Source of the DNA: Candidatus Rifleibacteriota bacterium | Lineage (GTDB): Bacteria > UBP17 > UBA6191 > JACPRK01 | Reading direction: 5' to 3' | DNA: 24,156 nt | Assembly: GCA_016213865.1 (NCBI GenBank) | Contig: JACQZL010000236.1 | Coordinates: 1-24,156 of the forward strand | In this document: in pieces, positions 8,220-17,450 of the stretch | Layout of the letters: each line of letters begins with the position of its first letter | Numbering within the stretch: the first letter of the stretch is position 1 | Made by a program: the position numbers and the translations under genes | Notes under the pieces: model-generated | What the model was told of the DNA's origin: nothing | Database searches by the model: none | Seen by the model: the letters and a program-made list of their open reading frames with translations, nothing else

Positions 8220-8501
8220 CACGACCTCCTGCTCTCCGACCAATCAAGGTGGCAGTCGAGAAGCAAGAGGGCTGCCAGCCGGGTGAAGGCGCACGGGCAG
8301 AGACTCCGGGCCCGCTCCTCCACAACGAGAAACGGGGTCGTGTCCTGCCTCGGGACACCCGAGCACCGACTCAGGACACCCAAAACCTTCCTTGCAGACC
8401 GTGCTCGAAAACCTGCATTAGGTGATTCGCGTCACCGAACACACGCTTGCACCTCGCCGACGAGACCTGGAGCTCGGGGCCTGTTCGAGAGAGCCGGCCG
8501 C
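8220..8501. other. intergenic region upstream of the PKD gene
   Basis: The 282 bp between the two minus-strand genes hold the ribosome site of the PKD protein (8225-8230 region) and presumably its promoter. I see no strong hairpin-plus-T-run terminator after the maltokinase stop at 8502 and no protein-like frame. Confidence 0.5.
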
Positions 8502-10385
8502 TCACCCCTGGGGCCACAGGATCTGGGCGATGCCTCGCAGTGGAAGCCCGACCCAGTCGGGCCGCTCCAGCAACTCGGTGCCCAGTTCCCGCAGGGCCCG
8601 CTCCAGGAGGAGAGTGTCGAGCAGCAGCTCGAGCTCGGGCAGGGAAGCGGGAAGGAACGTCATCTCCTGACGCCGCGACAGGTAGGCTTTCAGGAAGGCG
8701 GCCGAGACCACGCGATACCAGACCTCCAGCCAGGGTTCCAGCGCCGCCAGGTCTTCGGGACGCGCAACGGTGCTGGCACCGGGACCGACCAGGGTGCAGT
8801 AGGCCGCGTAATGGAACGAGCGGAGCATGCTGGCGACATCGCGCAGCGGAGAGCGCTTGATCCGGTGGTCGCTCAACGAGCGCGAGGGCTCCCCTTCCAG
8901 ATCGATGAAGACGAAGTCCTTGCCGGTGTAGAGGATCTCGGAGAGACAGAGGTTCCCGTGGTAGCGAGTCCTCATGGCCGACATCTTGCGTGTGCGAAGC
9001 GGCGCGAAGGACTTGTGAAGCAGCTTCTCGGCATCCAGCAGCTTCCGGGCGTCCTGGACGACTGCAGGGGGCACGGTCTCCAGGCGCTGCTTCAGGAGCT
9101 GCATCGTGTAGCCCGTCAGATTGCGCATCGACTGGTAGAGCGAGCGCTGGTAAAGGAGCGAAAAGGGCTCGGGCGCGAATTCCGGGACGTCGGGAGCGGA
9201 GGTCAGGGCCAGGTGCAATTCGGCCGTGTAGCGTCCCAGGAGGCGCACGGATTCGAGGTACCCACCCAGCAGGTCCCGCACCACGGCAGGGGGCTCGACC
9301 GCGGCCAGTTCCAGCAGGTGCCCGGGGCAACTCGGCGGCAAAGGGGCGTCAGCTCGCTTCGTGAGCGCCACGACGGCGTCGAAGGTGCGGCCCAAGGCGT
9401 CGAGGGTGTGGCGCCAGGCCGTCCCCTGATTCGGGACGTACCTGTGGAGAACGCCCAGGGTCATCACGACGCGGCGGCCCTTGCGATAGTCGAGATAACC
9501 GGCGAGTGGAGGCATCTTCCGGAAGCCCGTGTGCTCCTCGAGGAAACGGCCGACCTCGAGCCCCGGTCGAACGCCCTCCTCCACACGCCGGAAGAGCTTC
9601 AGGATGAACTGCTCGCCGTAGAAGATGGCCGTGTTGTTCTGCTCGGCTGTTCGGGTGGAGCGCTCGGGTGAGGCCAGATAGCTGCTCCAGAGGTGGCGGA
9701 AGTCCTCGGTGGCCACGGCCCGGATGCCGTGGTACTCGGTCCCAAACATCTTGCGGTGGTTGACGGCCCGCGACAGGGCGAGGCAGAAGGCCGGGTCCGA
9801 CACGGCGTCGTAGAGCAGATACGGTTGCGCCCCGCCCGGCCCGCGCAGGATGACGCGGGAGATGATGGAGGCCGGGGCGTGCTTCTTGACCTTCTCGGCC
9901 CGCTCGCCCGACGCGAAAGCGATCGGCAGGACGTAGGTCTCGGGCTGGGATTCGCCGTACTCGACCTGGACCAGGAGGAACTGGGCCCCCGAGCCGCCGA
10001 GCGGCACTCGAAGGTCCTCGACGATGCGCACGCCTCGCACCGTCCGGCTCTTCCCCTGGAACCACGAACGTGACGCCAGATAGGCCGGCAGCCTCGACTC
10101 GAGCAAGGTGCGCAATTCCGGCTCCAGGACTCGGTCGGGCTCCCCTTCGGCCTCGAGGGGCGGCAGCGCATCCCTTTCGAGCACGAGGGCGGCCGCCGGG
10201 CGGCGCTCCTTCTCGAGAGCGAACCAGTAGAAAGCGTGCGGCGAAAGCGTCAGCAGGTAGGGGTGCTTGCGGATGGGAGGGAACTCCGTGCGGCCGAAGA
10301 GCTCGACCGGCGTCCTTCCCTGGAAGGCCGACAGGTCCAGCTCGGCATACTGTGAGAAGCGAGAGAGGTTCGTGACCACGAGGAG
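8502..10385 (-). pseudogene. TreS C-terminal domain plus maltokinase, out of frame with TreS
   Basis: Reading from about 10385, the frame gives LLVVTNLSRFSQYAEL and VELFGRTEFPPI, the C-terminal beta domain of trehalose synthase. It then gives a maltokinase (Pep2/Mak) domain from about SRSWFQGKSRTV to the stop. Mak uses ATP to make maltose 1-phosphate for the GlgE glycogen route. The kinase signature region reads RYHGNLCLSEILYTGKDFV then IDLEGEP and RSPLRDVASMLRSFHYAAY. The second motif matches family members, but the usual HGDYHLGQ catalytic loop is HGNLCLSE here, with the catalytic-base Asp replaced by Asn. This segment lies in a different frame from the TreS part at 10250-11770; about 23 residues expected between GRG and LLVV are absent. 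The whole locus (8502-11770) is one ancestral treS-mak fusion gene, now interrupted. Confidence 0.88.
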
Positions 10386-11770
10386 CCGCGGCCGAAGGCC
10401 TGGTATCGCTTGCGGAGGGCGATCAGGCGCTTCATCCACCAGAGCAACGAATGGGGGTTGCCCTGGAGGGCCTCGACGTTGACTGTCTCGTAGTGGTACT
10501 CGGGATCGATGACGACCGGCAGGTACAGCCGGTGAGGGTTCGCCCTGGAGAAGCCCGCATTGCGGTCCCCGCTCCACTGCATGGGCGTGCGCACGCCGTT
10601 GCGGTCGCCCAGGAAGTAGTTGTCGCCCATCCCGATCTCGTCGCCGTAGTAGATGACCGGCGTGCCCGGCAGCGAGAAGAGCAGGTTGTTCATCAGCTCG
10701 ATCTTGCGGCGGCTGTTGCTGAGCAGCGGGGCCAGGCGGCGGCGGATGCCCAGGTTGACGCGCATGTGGGCGTCCTGGGCGTAGACCCGGTACATGTAGT
10801 CGCGCTCCTCGTCCGTCACCATCTCGAGCGTCAGTTCGTCGTGGTTGCGCAGGAAGAGCGCCCATTGGCAGGTTTCGGGGATCTGCGGGGTCTGCGCCAG
10901 GATGTCGATGACGGGGAAGCGATCCTCCATCTGCAGCGCCGAGAAGAGCCGCGGCATGATGGGGAAGTGGAAGGCCATGTTGCACTCGTCCCCCTGGCCG
11001 AAGTAGGCGATTGCGTCCTCGGGCCACTGGTTGGCCTCGGCCAGCAACATCCGGTCGGAGAACTTCGAGTCGATGCGCGACCGCAGCTCCCTGAGGAAGG
11101 CGTGCGTTTCGGGGAGGTTCTCGCAGTTGGTGCCCTCGCGTTCGAAGAGATAGGGGACGGCGTCGAGGCGCAGTCCGTCGACTCCCATTCGGAGCCAGAA
11201 GTCGACGACCTGGAACATCGACCGGCGCACGCGCGGATTGTCGAAGTTGAGGTCGGGCTGGTGCGCGAAGAAGCGGTGCCAGAAGTACGAGCGGGCGAGC
11301 GGGTCCCAGGTCCAGTTGGACGGCTCGAAGTCCTTGAAGATCACTCGAGCGTCCCGGAAACGCTCCGGCGAATCGTTCCAGACGTAGAAGTCTCGCCACC
11401 GATTTCCGGGGCCAGGCCGCCGGGCCTTCTGGAACCACGGGTGCTGGTCGGAAGTATGGTTGAGGACCAGCTCGGTCACGACGCGCAGGCCGCGGCCGTG
11501 CGCTTCCCGAACGAACTCCTTGAATTGGGTCAGGGTCCCGCAGTCCGGGTGCACGGAACGGTAGTCGGCGATGTCGTAGCCGTCGTCACGCAGCGGCGAC
11601 GGGTAGAACGGCAGCAACCACAGCGCCGTGACCCCCAGGTCCTGCAGGTAATCGAGTTTCTGGGTCAGACCGGAAAAGTCGCCCATCCCGTCTCCGATGC
11701 TGTCGAAGAACGAGCGAATGCGGATCTCGTAGAAGATGGCGTCCTTGTACCAGAGCGATTTTTCGGACAT
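10250..11770 (-). pseudogene. treS: trehalose synthase (TreS) GH13 catalytic part, frameshifted
   Basis: TreS interconverts maltose and trehalose. The frame from ATG 11770 begins MSEKSLWYKDAIFYEIRIRS, the standard TreS N-terminus. It contains the GH13 motifs in order: TELVLNHTSDQHPWF, GVDGLRLDAVPYLFE (nucleophile Asp), LLAEANQWPED (acid Glu) and LRNHDELTLEM. It also has the late TreS motifs GDEIGMGDN, GVRTPMQW and LIALRKRYQAFGRG. True homology ends at GRG near 10386; after that the frame runs through meaningless Ser/Arg-rich sequence to a stop at 10250. Family members continue with about 23 residues and then ILVVANLSRF, which is found in another frame from 10385. A deletion of roughly 70 bp (not a multiple of 3) explains this. 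No good Shine-Dalgarno precedes 11770; an upstream in-frame ATG begins MLGEATPRG. The gene is divergent from the T6P synthase. Confidence 0.88.
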
Positions 11771-11904
11771 TTGAGGTGGGATCTGGGCCGGGCGGCCGCG
11801 GGGGGTGGCCTCTCCCAGCATATGCCATCCCGCTGGCCGAAGCACCAGGAGGAGGGAGCCGTGCAACCGACTGGGCCGGTCGTCCGGACGCAAACGACGT
11901 AAAT

Positions 11905-11922
11905 TAGTTTGAACTCAAACTA
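11905..11922. promoter_or_regulatory. 18-bp palindromic operator, MarR type
   Basis: TAGTTTGA (11905-11912) and TCAAACTA (11915-11922) are perfect 8-bp inverted arms around a 2-bp AC spacer. The site lies in an AT-rich patch within otherwise GC-rich DNA, between the divergent TreS and T6P-synthase genes. A TTGAAC word resembling a -35 box is part of the palindrome (11909-11914). Size, symmetry and spacing fit MarR-family operators, and a MarR-type gene lies downstream at 14253. Binding is inferred, not shown. Confidence 0.7.
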
Positions 11923-11944
11923 CTTTGTCGTCTACCCTGAGAGC

Positions 11945-14194
11945 ATGCCGGGCGTCGTTCGCTTCCTCGTGGGCCTGCTGGTCATGCTGGCGTTGCTGAC
12001 CCTGACGGGCTCGATGGTCGTGGAGCAGATGCTGAGTCGCTGGTTCGAGAGCGACATCACTCTGCGCTCGCAGCTCGCCGTGGCCGCGGCAAAGCAGGGC
12101 CTGATCGCGAGCTGGCGCAAGGGGGACCGTGCGGCCCTCGAGGGCCTGCTGGAAGCCCTGACCGAGGACGACCGGCTGCGCGCCGCCGCGGCGCACGGGC
12201 CGGACCTCTTGCTGGTGGCGGCGACCAAGGAGTTCCCGGCGTCGGCCCTGCAGCAAGCTCTGGGCAAGCAGGCCCGCGAGGCGATCGAGCCTCCGGTGGC
12301 AGAGTGGCGGCCGTGGGTCGCCTATCTGGAACTGGCTCAGGGACGGGCGCAGGTCAACGCGTTGCCCATCGTGGACGGGACCGAGCCCCTGGGTTATGTG
12401 GTCATCCTCCACGATCTGACCTACGTCGAGCGCCGTGAGACGCGGACCCGGTGGCTCCTCTACCTGGCCTTTGCCGTGCTGGCGGTCGCCGCCTCGGCCG
12501 CGACGGCCATCGCCGCCCGACTGGTCTGGCGAGGCTCGCTCGACCAGTTCCGCCTCTTCTTGCGAGGCCAGGCCCAGCGGCCCGAGTTCCGCCCCCTGCT
12601 CGCGGACGTGCAGGACCTGGTCGAGCAACTGCTCTCGGAGCAGGAGACGGACACCGGCGGGGCCTGGACTCCGCAGCGCCTCAAACAGGTGCTGCGGCGC
12701 CAGCTCCAGGGCGAGAAGGTCATCATCGTGGCCAACCGCGAGCCTTACGTCCACGACCGCGGTCCGGACGGGTCGATCCGCGTGCTGCACCCGGCCAGCG
12801 GCCTCGTCACCGCGCTGGAGCCGGTGATGCGCGCCTGCTCGGGTGTCTGGATCGGGCACGGCAGCGGTTCGGCGGACCGCGAGACGAGCGACGCCGAGGG
12901 CCGCGTGCGGGTCCCGCCGGGCGAGGAGTCGTACTTCATCCGCCGTGTCTGGTTGTCTCCCGAGGAAGAGAAGGGCTACTACTACGGCTTTGCGAACGAG
13001 GGACTCTGGCCGCTCTGCCACCTGGCGCACCAGCGGCCGTTGTTCCGCGCCGACGACTGGCAGCATTACCGCAACGTCAACCGCAAGTTCGCCGAGGCGG
13101 TGTGCGCCGAGGCGGACTCCGAAGACCCGATCGTGCTCGTGCAGGATTACCACTTCGCGATGGCCCCGCTGCTCATCCGGGAGCGGCTCCCGCGGGCGAC
13201 GATCCTCACGTTCTTCCACATCCCGTGGCCCGGCGCCGAACAGCTCGGCATCTGCCCGTGGCGCAACGAGCTGCTCGAGGGGATGCTCGGGAGCAGCATC
13301 CTCGGGTTTCACACCCAGTTGCACTGCAATAACTTCCTCGACGCCGTCGACCGGTACCTGGAGGCCCGCATCGACCGGGAGCAGAGCGCCGTGGTGCGAC
13401 ACGGGCATACGACCGCGATCCGCCCCTATCCGATCTCGATCGAGTGGCCCAATCGGTGGCTCCAGACGATCCCGCCGGTGGCCGAGTGCCGCGCCAGCGT
13501 GGTACACGAGTTGGGGCTGGCAACCGATGCGTTGCTCGGGGTCGGAGTCGACCGCCTCGACTACACCAAGGGGATCGAGGAGCGCCTCCGGGCCGTGGAG
13601 ACTCTGCTGGAGCGGAATCCGGAGTTGCGAGGGCGGTTCACGTTCGTGCAGCTCGCGGCTCCCAGCCGCACCGCCATCGAGCAGTACCGCTTGCTCAACG
13701 AGAGGGTGGAACGTCTGGCGGCCCAGGTCAACGAGCGCTTCGGCGACGGCCCGTATCGGCCGGTCATCCTGGCCCGCGCGCACCAAGAGCCGCCGACAGT
13801 GTTCCGATACTATCGGGCGGCCGACCTCTGCTACGTCAGCAGCCTGCACGACGGCATGAACCTCGTGGCCAAGGAGTTCGTCGCCGCGCGCGACGACGAA
13901 CGGGGTGTCCTCGTGCTGAGCAACTTCACGGGGGCCGCGCGAGAATTGTCGGAGGCATTGGTGGTCAACCCCTACGACCTCGAGGAAGCCAGTTCGGCCC
14001 TCTCGGCGGCGCTCGCGATGACTCCGACCGAGCAACGAGACCGCATGCGGGCCATGCGCCGGTACCTGTCCGAATTCAACGTCTATCGGTGGGCCGGCCG
14101 CATGCTGGTCGACGCGGCGCGCTTGCGGCGGCGGGAACGTCTTGCCGGCCGGCTCGCGCAGCATCACTCGAACGAAGGAGGTCCGGTCGGGTGA
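11945..14194 (+). CDS. otsA: membrane-anchored alpha,alpha-trehalose-phosphate synthase with sensor-like N-terminus
   Basis: This 749-residue protein joins a membrane sensor-like module to a GT20 synthase, which makes trehalose 6-phosphate from a nucleotide-glucose and glucose 6-phosphate. TM1 is about 5-23 and TM2 about 169-192. Residues 24-168 should be outside the membrane, as in histidine-kinase sensor domains, and 193-235 is HAMP-like. The GT20 domain runs from about 257 to 735 with [22 protein letters not shown] (donor/acceptor Asp), [33 protein letters not shown] (Arg and Lys for phosphate) and [15 protein letters not shown]. All key residues appear intact. I prefer ATG 11945 over a TTG at 11909 because the TTG lies inside the operator palindrome. 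No T6P phosphatase (OtsB) domain or gene is in the window. MarR and a secreted protein follow, probably in one operon. Confidence 0.9.
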   Translation: MPGVVRFLVGLLVMLALLTLTGSMVVEQMLSRWFESDITLRSQLAVAAAKQGLIASWRKGDRAALEGLLEALTEDDRLRAAAAHGPDLLLVAATKEFPASALQQALGKQAREAIEPPVAEWRPWVAYLELAQGRAQVNALPIVDGTEPLGYVVILHDLTYVERRETRTRWLLYLAFAVLAVAASAATAIAARLVWRGSLDQFRLFLRGQAQRPEFRPLLADVQDLVEQLLSEQETDTGGAWTPQRLKQVLRRQLQGEKVIIVANREPYVHDRGPDGSIRVLHPASGLVTALEPVMRACSGVWIGHGSGSADRETSDAEGRVRVPPGEESYFIRRVWLSPEEEKGYYYGFANEGLWPLCHLAHQRPLFRADDWQHYRNVNRKFAEAVCAEADSEDPIVLVQDYHFAMAPLLIRERLPRATILTFFHIPWPGAEQLGICPWRNELLEGMLGSSILGFHTQLHCNNFLDAVDRYLEARIDREQSAVVRHGHTTAIRPYPISIEWPNRWLQTIPPVAECRASVVHELGLATDALLGVGVDRLDYTKGIEERLRAVETLLERNPELRGRFTFVQLAAPSRTAIEQYRLLNERVERLAAQVNERFGDGPYRPVILARAHQEPPTVFRYYRAADLCYVSSLHDGMNLVAKEFVAARDDERGVLVLSNFTGAARELSEALVVNPYDLEEASSALSAALAMTPTEQRDRMRAMRRYLSEFNVYRWAGRMLVDAARLRRRERLAGRLAQHHSNEGGPVG

Positions 14195-14252
14195 GGGCCC
14201 TCTCGACACCTGACAGACAAGGCAGCGTGACCTCGCCGCGGAGCCTCCCATC

Positions 14253-14819
14253 GTGAGGCCCGTCTCTCGGAGCTCGAACCTCGAGCCTCGGGCCGGGGCC
14301 GGTGGCAACCTGCCCATGCTCGGCGAGGTCCTCGACTTCATGCGCCTCATCTGGGCCCTCGACCACGGGCTCCAAAGAACCTCCAAATCGATGGCGGCAA
14401 CGATGGGCCTCACGGGCACGCAGAGGCTCGTCCTGCGGATCGTGGGCCGCTACCCCGGCATCTCGGCCGGAAGACTGGCGCAGGTCCTTTATCTTCATCC
14501 CAGCACTCTCACGGGTGTTTTGAGTCGCCTGGAGCGGCGGGACCTCCTCCACCGAACGAAAGACGTGCGAGATGCCCGACGGAGCCTCTTGAAGCTGACG
14601 CCTCGCGGGTGGCGGTTGAACGAGCCGGCAGCCGGAACAGTCGAGTCCTCGGTCCGTCGCGCCCTCGGCAAGTTCACGGGCCGTCAACTCCAGACCGCTC
14701 GCGAGGTCCTGGTCGCGGTGGCCGGCGACCTCCTCGAGCAGACAGCCCCACGTCAGGCGACTGAACGGACGACCGCCGGAGAGCGCCGCCGTCCCCTCCC
14801 CGGATCGGAAGGCTCATGA
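14253..14819 (+). CDS. MarR-family transcriptional regulator
   Basis: From GTG 14253 the product is 188 residues; an ATG at 14316 would give 167, nearer to the family's usual length. GGAG at about 14240 supports the first start. A winged-helix domain lies at about 55-120: helix GLTGTQRLVLRIVGRYPG, recognition region ISAGRLAQVLYLHPSTLTGV, LSRLERRDLL, and a wing containing KDVRDARRSLLKLTPRG, with the Asp-Arg pattern typical of MarR wings. Such proteins are dimeric repressors that release DNA on binding small, often aromatic, ligands or on oxidation. It lies 58 nt after the T6P-synthase stop and overlaps the next gene by 4 nt (ATGA), so it is probably co-transcribed. The palindrome at 11905-11922 is its likely target, which would make the operon autoregulated; this is inference. 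Confidence 0.9.
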   Translation: MRPVSRSSNLEPRAGAGGNLPMLGEVLDFMRLIWALDHGLQRTSKSMAATMGLTGTQRLVLRIVGRYPGISAGRLAQVLYLHPSTLTGVLSRLERRDLLHRTKDVRDARRSLLKLTPRGWRLNEPAAGTVESSVRRALGKFTGRQLQTAREVLVAVAGDLLEQTAPRQATERTTAGERRRPLPGSEGS

Positions 14820-15679
14820 GGACCCATCGAATCGAAGTAGAGACCCTGCTGTTGGCGGCGCTGCTCTCCCTGACACTGGGGCCGCTCCGGGCCGGTCCGC
14901 CCGCGAGCCCTGCCACGACGGCCTCCGTGACGGCCCCGGTCGCCGGTCCGGAACCGGCTCGACACGGGCTCCCCCAGGAAGCGGTCGTGGGAGACCTCCA
15001 GGTCGAGATGGGCCGTCCGCTGCGCCTGAAGCTGGGGCTGCACGATCTCGCAGCGATCCAGCGCGCCGCCGGCCTCGTCGTACACGCGATGGCCCCCGCG
15101 GCCTCGACGACCGCCTCGACGCCGCTCACCTTGCCGCTCGACGTCCTCATCAGATGGAATGATCCGGCGTCGCTGCCTCAGACCCTTCCGGTGACCGACA
15201 ACGTGGCCGAGGTGAGCGTCCCGTACGGCAACCCACGGACCGCCACGTTCTTCGTGACCTGGAGAGCCGCGGACGGCAGCTTCGAGCTGACGGTCCCCGC
15301 GCGGCCGCGCGGGTTCAAGGCCCAGATCGTCCGGCCGCAATCCGCCATCGTGCTGGAGGCGACCGGTACAGCCGAGGGGGTCCTCTTCGGGGACCGAGTC
15401 CCAGTGAGCCTGCGAGTGCTGGACATCCAGGGCGTCGCCGGCGTCACGATCTACCATCGCTCGGACCCCGCCCGACCTTACTCCTCCGCCCCGATGGAGC
15501 GCGCCGAGGGCGCCGACTGGCAAGGGCTCTGGAAGGCCAGCCTCGCGCGACCTGCGGGCCTCGAGGTGACGATCGACTATTGCATCGACATCGTCGACAA
15601 GGCAGGGAAGCACTCGGCCTACGGCACACCCGAGTTGCCGCAGCGAATCAAGCTCCTCGACCCCTCGAAGGAGCGGTGA
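14816..15679 (+). CDS. secreted protein of unknown function
   Basis: The 287-residue product starts in the ATGA overlap with the MarR gene, indicating coupling. An N-terminal signal sequence (hydrophobic LLLAALLSLTLGPL at about 11-24, with possible cleavage around RAGPP) is followed by an Ala/Thr/Pro-rich linker to about 50. The rest looks like two beta-rich domains. The first (about 55-170) includes LPLDVLIRWND and the second (about 180-275) includes GDRVPVSLRVLDIQGVAGVTIYHR and VTIDYCIDIVDKAGKHS. The second resembles an immunoglobulin-like fold in which a term such as DIVDKAGK precedes the last strand. No catalytic motif is visible. It may act in the periplasm or on the surface in the process controlled by the MarR protein. 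I do not recognise the family. Confidence 0.8.
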   Translation: MRTHRIEVETLLLAALLSLTLGPLRAGPPASPATTASVTAPVAGPEPARHGLPQEAVVGDLQVEMGRPLRLKLGLHDLAAIQRAAGLVVHAMAPAASTTASTPLTLPLDVLIRWNDPASLPQTLPVTDNVAEVSVPYGNPRTATFFVTWRAADGSFELTVPARPRGFKAQIVRPQSAIVLEATGTAEGVLFGDRVPVSLRVLDIQGVAGVTIYHRSDPARPYSSAPMERAEGADWQGLWKASLARPAGLEVTIDYCIDIVDKAGKHSAYGTPELPQRIKLLDPSKER

Positions 15680-15681
15680 GC

Positions 15682-15700
15682 CGGACCCGGTCCGTTACTT
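15682..15700 (+). terminator. weak candidate terminator after the trehalose operon
   Basis: CGGAC (15682-15686) pairs with GTCCG (15690-15694) around a 3-nt loop, followed by TTACTT. The stem is short and the T-run imperfect, so this is only a candidate end for the T6P-synthase/MarR/secreted-protein transcript. Confidence 0.25.
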
Positions 15701-15765
15701 GTACGCTCTTGACCGTTCACGGCAACATCGCGAGGAGCGGGCAAAACGACAGGTTTGGAGGTCTT

Positions 15766-15870
15766 TTCACCACGAAGACACGAAGCGCACCAAGGAAGCG
15801 CGAACGTGAGAGTAAGACAGAGAAGTCAATCTTGGTGCCCATTTCGTGCCGTTCGTGATTTTGTGGTGAA
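15766..15870. repeat. CACGAAG-type inverted repeat, copy 2
   Basis: The left arm TTCACCACGAAGACACGAA (15766-15784) and right arm TTCGTGATTTTGTGGTGAA (15852-15870) are complementary at 15 of 19 positions. The interior is lower in GC and has no gene. It belongs to the same family as 598-859 and 22491-22576. Confidence 0.65.
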
Positions 15871-15933
15871 CGCTTACGGGAAATGAAGGTCCGCTCATTC
15901 AGCGGCGTTGAGCTTACGCCCGCCGAGCTCTGC

Positions 15934-16779
15934 CTATGTCTCGTCCACCAACAGCCGCAGGAACTCGTCCCTTGCCTGCCGCTCTTTCCAGGGCGTGTGG
16001 CCGCAGCGGGCGAGTACGTGGAGCCGCACCTCGGACAGCAGCCGGCGCAGGGGGCCTACCACCCCGCTGGCCGGATGCGGATCGTAATCGCCATGGATGG
16101 CCACGACCGGGCAGCGAAGCCCGCCGGCCAGTTCCAGGAGCCGCCCGCTGCGCCTCATCGCGGCAGCCTCGCTCCAGACCCGGCGGAACAACTCACCGGG
16201 CAGACGCCGCGGCCCGTCCCCGGGCGGGGGCTCGGGTATCGGATCGAAGGCATCGGTCTTCGTGGTCAGCTCGCCAAGACGTCCCAGAAGAGCGTCTCTG
16301 TCGGAATTAGCCGGATCGGACAGGGCGCGCAAGGTCCGTTCCAGCTCGGCAGCTTCTGCCACCGTGAGCCGGGAAGCGCGGGTGGCGGGGACCTGGTCTT
16401 CAAAGCTCTCCTCGAACGGTGGGCAGCCGATCAAGATCAGCTTGCGGACCAGGTCGGGATAACGGGCCGTGAAGAGGAGCCCCAGCCAGGCACCCCACGA
16501 GTGGCCGGCCAGCACGATCGGGAACGAGGCTTCGGAGGTCACGTCGCGGTGCAGGTCGGCGATCTGCCCTTCCACCGAACGCGCCGTTCCGAACGGCTCC
16601 AGGACGCCCAGATGTGCCGCCAGTACGCGGGCGACCGGCGCCATGTCGCCGAGGGCGCCCGGCCCGCCGTGCAGGAGGACCACGGAAAAGGGCGGGTTTC
16701 CGTGGGTCCGCGGCAGCTCCCTGGCAGGCCGGAGGCCTTCGGCCGGCGCAGGTCCAGAAGGCGGAGGCTGCGGTTTCAT
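15934..16779 (-). CDS. alpha/beta hydrolase, proline-iminopeptidase-like
   Basis: This is a 281-residue alpha/beta hydrolase with an HGGPG oxyanion motif at 37-41, as in proline iminopeptidases and related S33 enzymes. The nucleophile is Ser94 in GHSWG; probable acid and base are Asp233 in HGDYDPHP and His261 in CGHTPW. The Pro-rich N-terminus (MKPQPPPSGPAPAEG) precedes the fold, and a cap region lies at about 120-215. I chose ATG 16779 because the region around it, including bases upstream, is conserved with the remnant at 3795-4025; the frame stays open further upstream to 16890. It is a probable cytoplasmic hydrolase; the substrate is unknown. The gene stands alone, with repeats downstream and degraded tam sequences upstream. 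Confidence 0.88.
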   Translation of the reverse strand: MKPQPPPSGPAPAEGLRPARELPRTHGNPPFSVVLLHGGPGALGDMAPVARVLAAHLGVLEPFGTARSVEGQIADLHRDVTSEASFPIVLAGHSWGAWLGLLFTARYPDLVRKLILIGCPPFEESFEDQVPATRASRLTVAEAAELERTLRALSDPANSDRDALLGRLGELTTKTDAFDPIPEPPPGDGPRRLPGELFRRVWSEAAAMRRSGRLLELAGGLRCPVVAIHGDYDPHPASGVVGPLRRLLSEVRLHVLARCGHTPWKERQARDEFLRLLVDET

Positions 16780-17450
16780 GGCGCAAGCCAGTGTCGCCGA
16801 TCTGCGCCCGCCTCGCAAGGGGAGGGTGCGTGCGGGGTGCGACGCTGGATCATGGCGGACTTGGTGGCGGCCTGTCTCCAGACCGGCCAAGAAGCCGCAC
16901 CAATACAGGCGGGTCTGTCCTTCGATACGCGGCCTGACAGCCGCTACTCAGGATGCGCGGGCACCCGCCACCACCAGAACACAGAGAAGCCCCGACGCAG
17001 TGGTGCGCCTCCCCAGTCTTCTGCATTGCTCCCATGCGTGCGGGGTGCGTCCCGGGAACCTTGACGTACGGGTTCCCGGCCGCTACTATACGACCCATGG
17101 TCGCAAAAGACCATTGACCTTACCGATCGTTTTCGAGGCTCGACGAGCCCGAGTCGCCAGGCTCGTTCGGGTGGCCCGTGCGGCCGGGCAGCAGCCGCGG
17201 TCTCGCAGCAACTTGGCCCTGTGGCGGGAGCCTCCCGGACTTTCGCCGGCGGCTCCCGAGCCGTTCCGACGCGGTCGCCAGCCTTGTCGAAGCTCCATCT
17301 TGGCGGCTGACGGACAGCCTCGATCCTCGATCCTCGGTCCATGCTCAGACAGCCGACCCGACAGACTGGCCTTCGCTCTGCTCCGGCGGCCTGCGGCGCC
17401 CCGGCGCACGGATTGCTTCTCTTCCTGGGGCTGCCGCTCCTGACCCTCTC
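16780..17450. other. intergenic or decayed DNA between the hydrolase and tamA remnant
   Basis: The first 40 or so bases are similar to the region upstream of the 3795-4025 remnant (GCCAGTGTC, then CGCACCC/CGCGCCC and GCAAG words). The rest has no convincing gene. A hydrophobic stretch readable on the plus strand at about 17411-17459 (LLLFLGLPLLTLSAEC) looks like a signal peptide, but it is in a different frame from the tamA-like segment that follows. It may be the original tamA start after a deletion. Confidence 0.45.

Noticed and set aside
5457..9671. A 1404-codon plus-strand open frame
   Set aside because: It lies antisense to the PKD protein and maltokinase genes. Its composition (Gly/Arg/His-rich, no motifs) is that of a shadow frame in GC-rich DNA.
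10380..10395. Programmed ribosomal frameshift in treS-mak
   Set aside because: There is no slippery heptamer, and a conserved stretch of about 23 residues is missing. A frameshift alone cannot explain this; a deletion can.
10451..11902. A long plus-strand frame rich in Val, Asp and Glu opposite TreS
   Set aside because: It is antisense to a clear GH13 domain with all catalytic motifs.
11909..11944. TTG start for the T6P synthase at 11909
   Set aside because: It lies inside the palindromic operator and has no ribosome site. ATG 11945 begins just before the first membrane helix.
11915..14419. An 834-codon minus-strand open frame opposite the T6P synthase
   Set aside because: The sense strand has clear GT20 motifs and a membrane module; the antisense product has no domain-like features.
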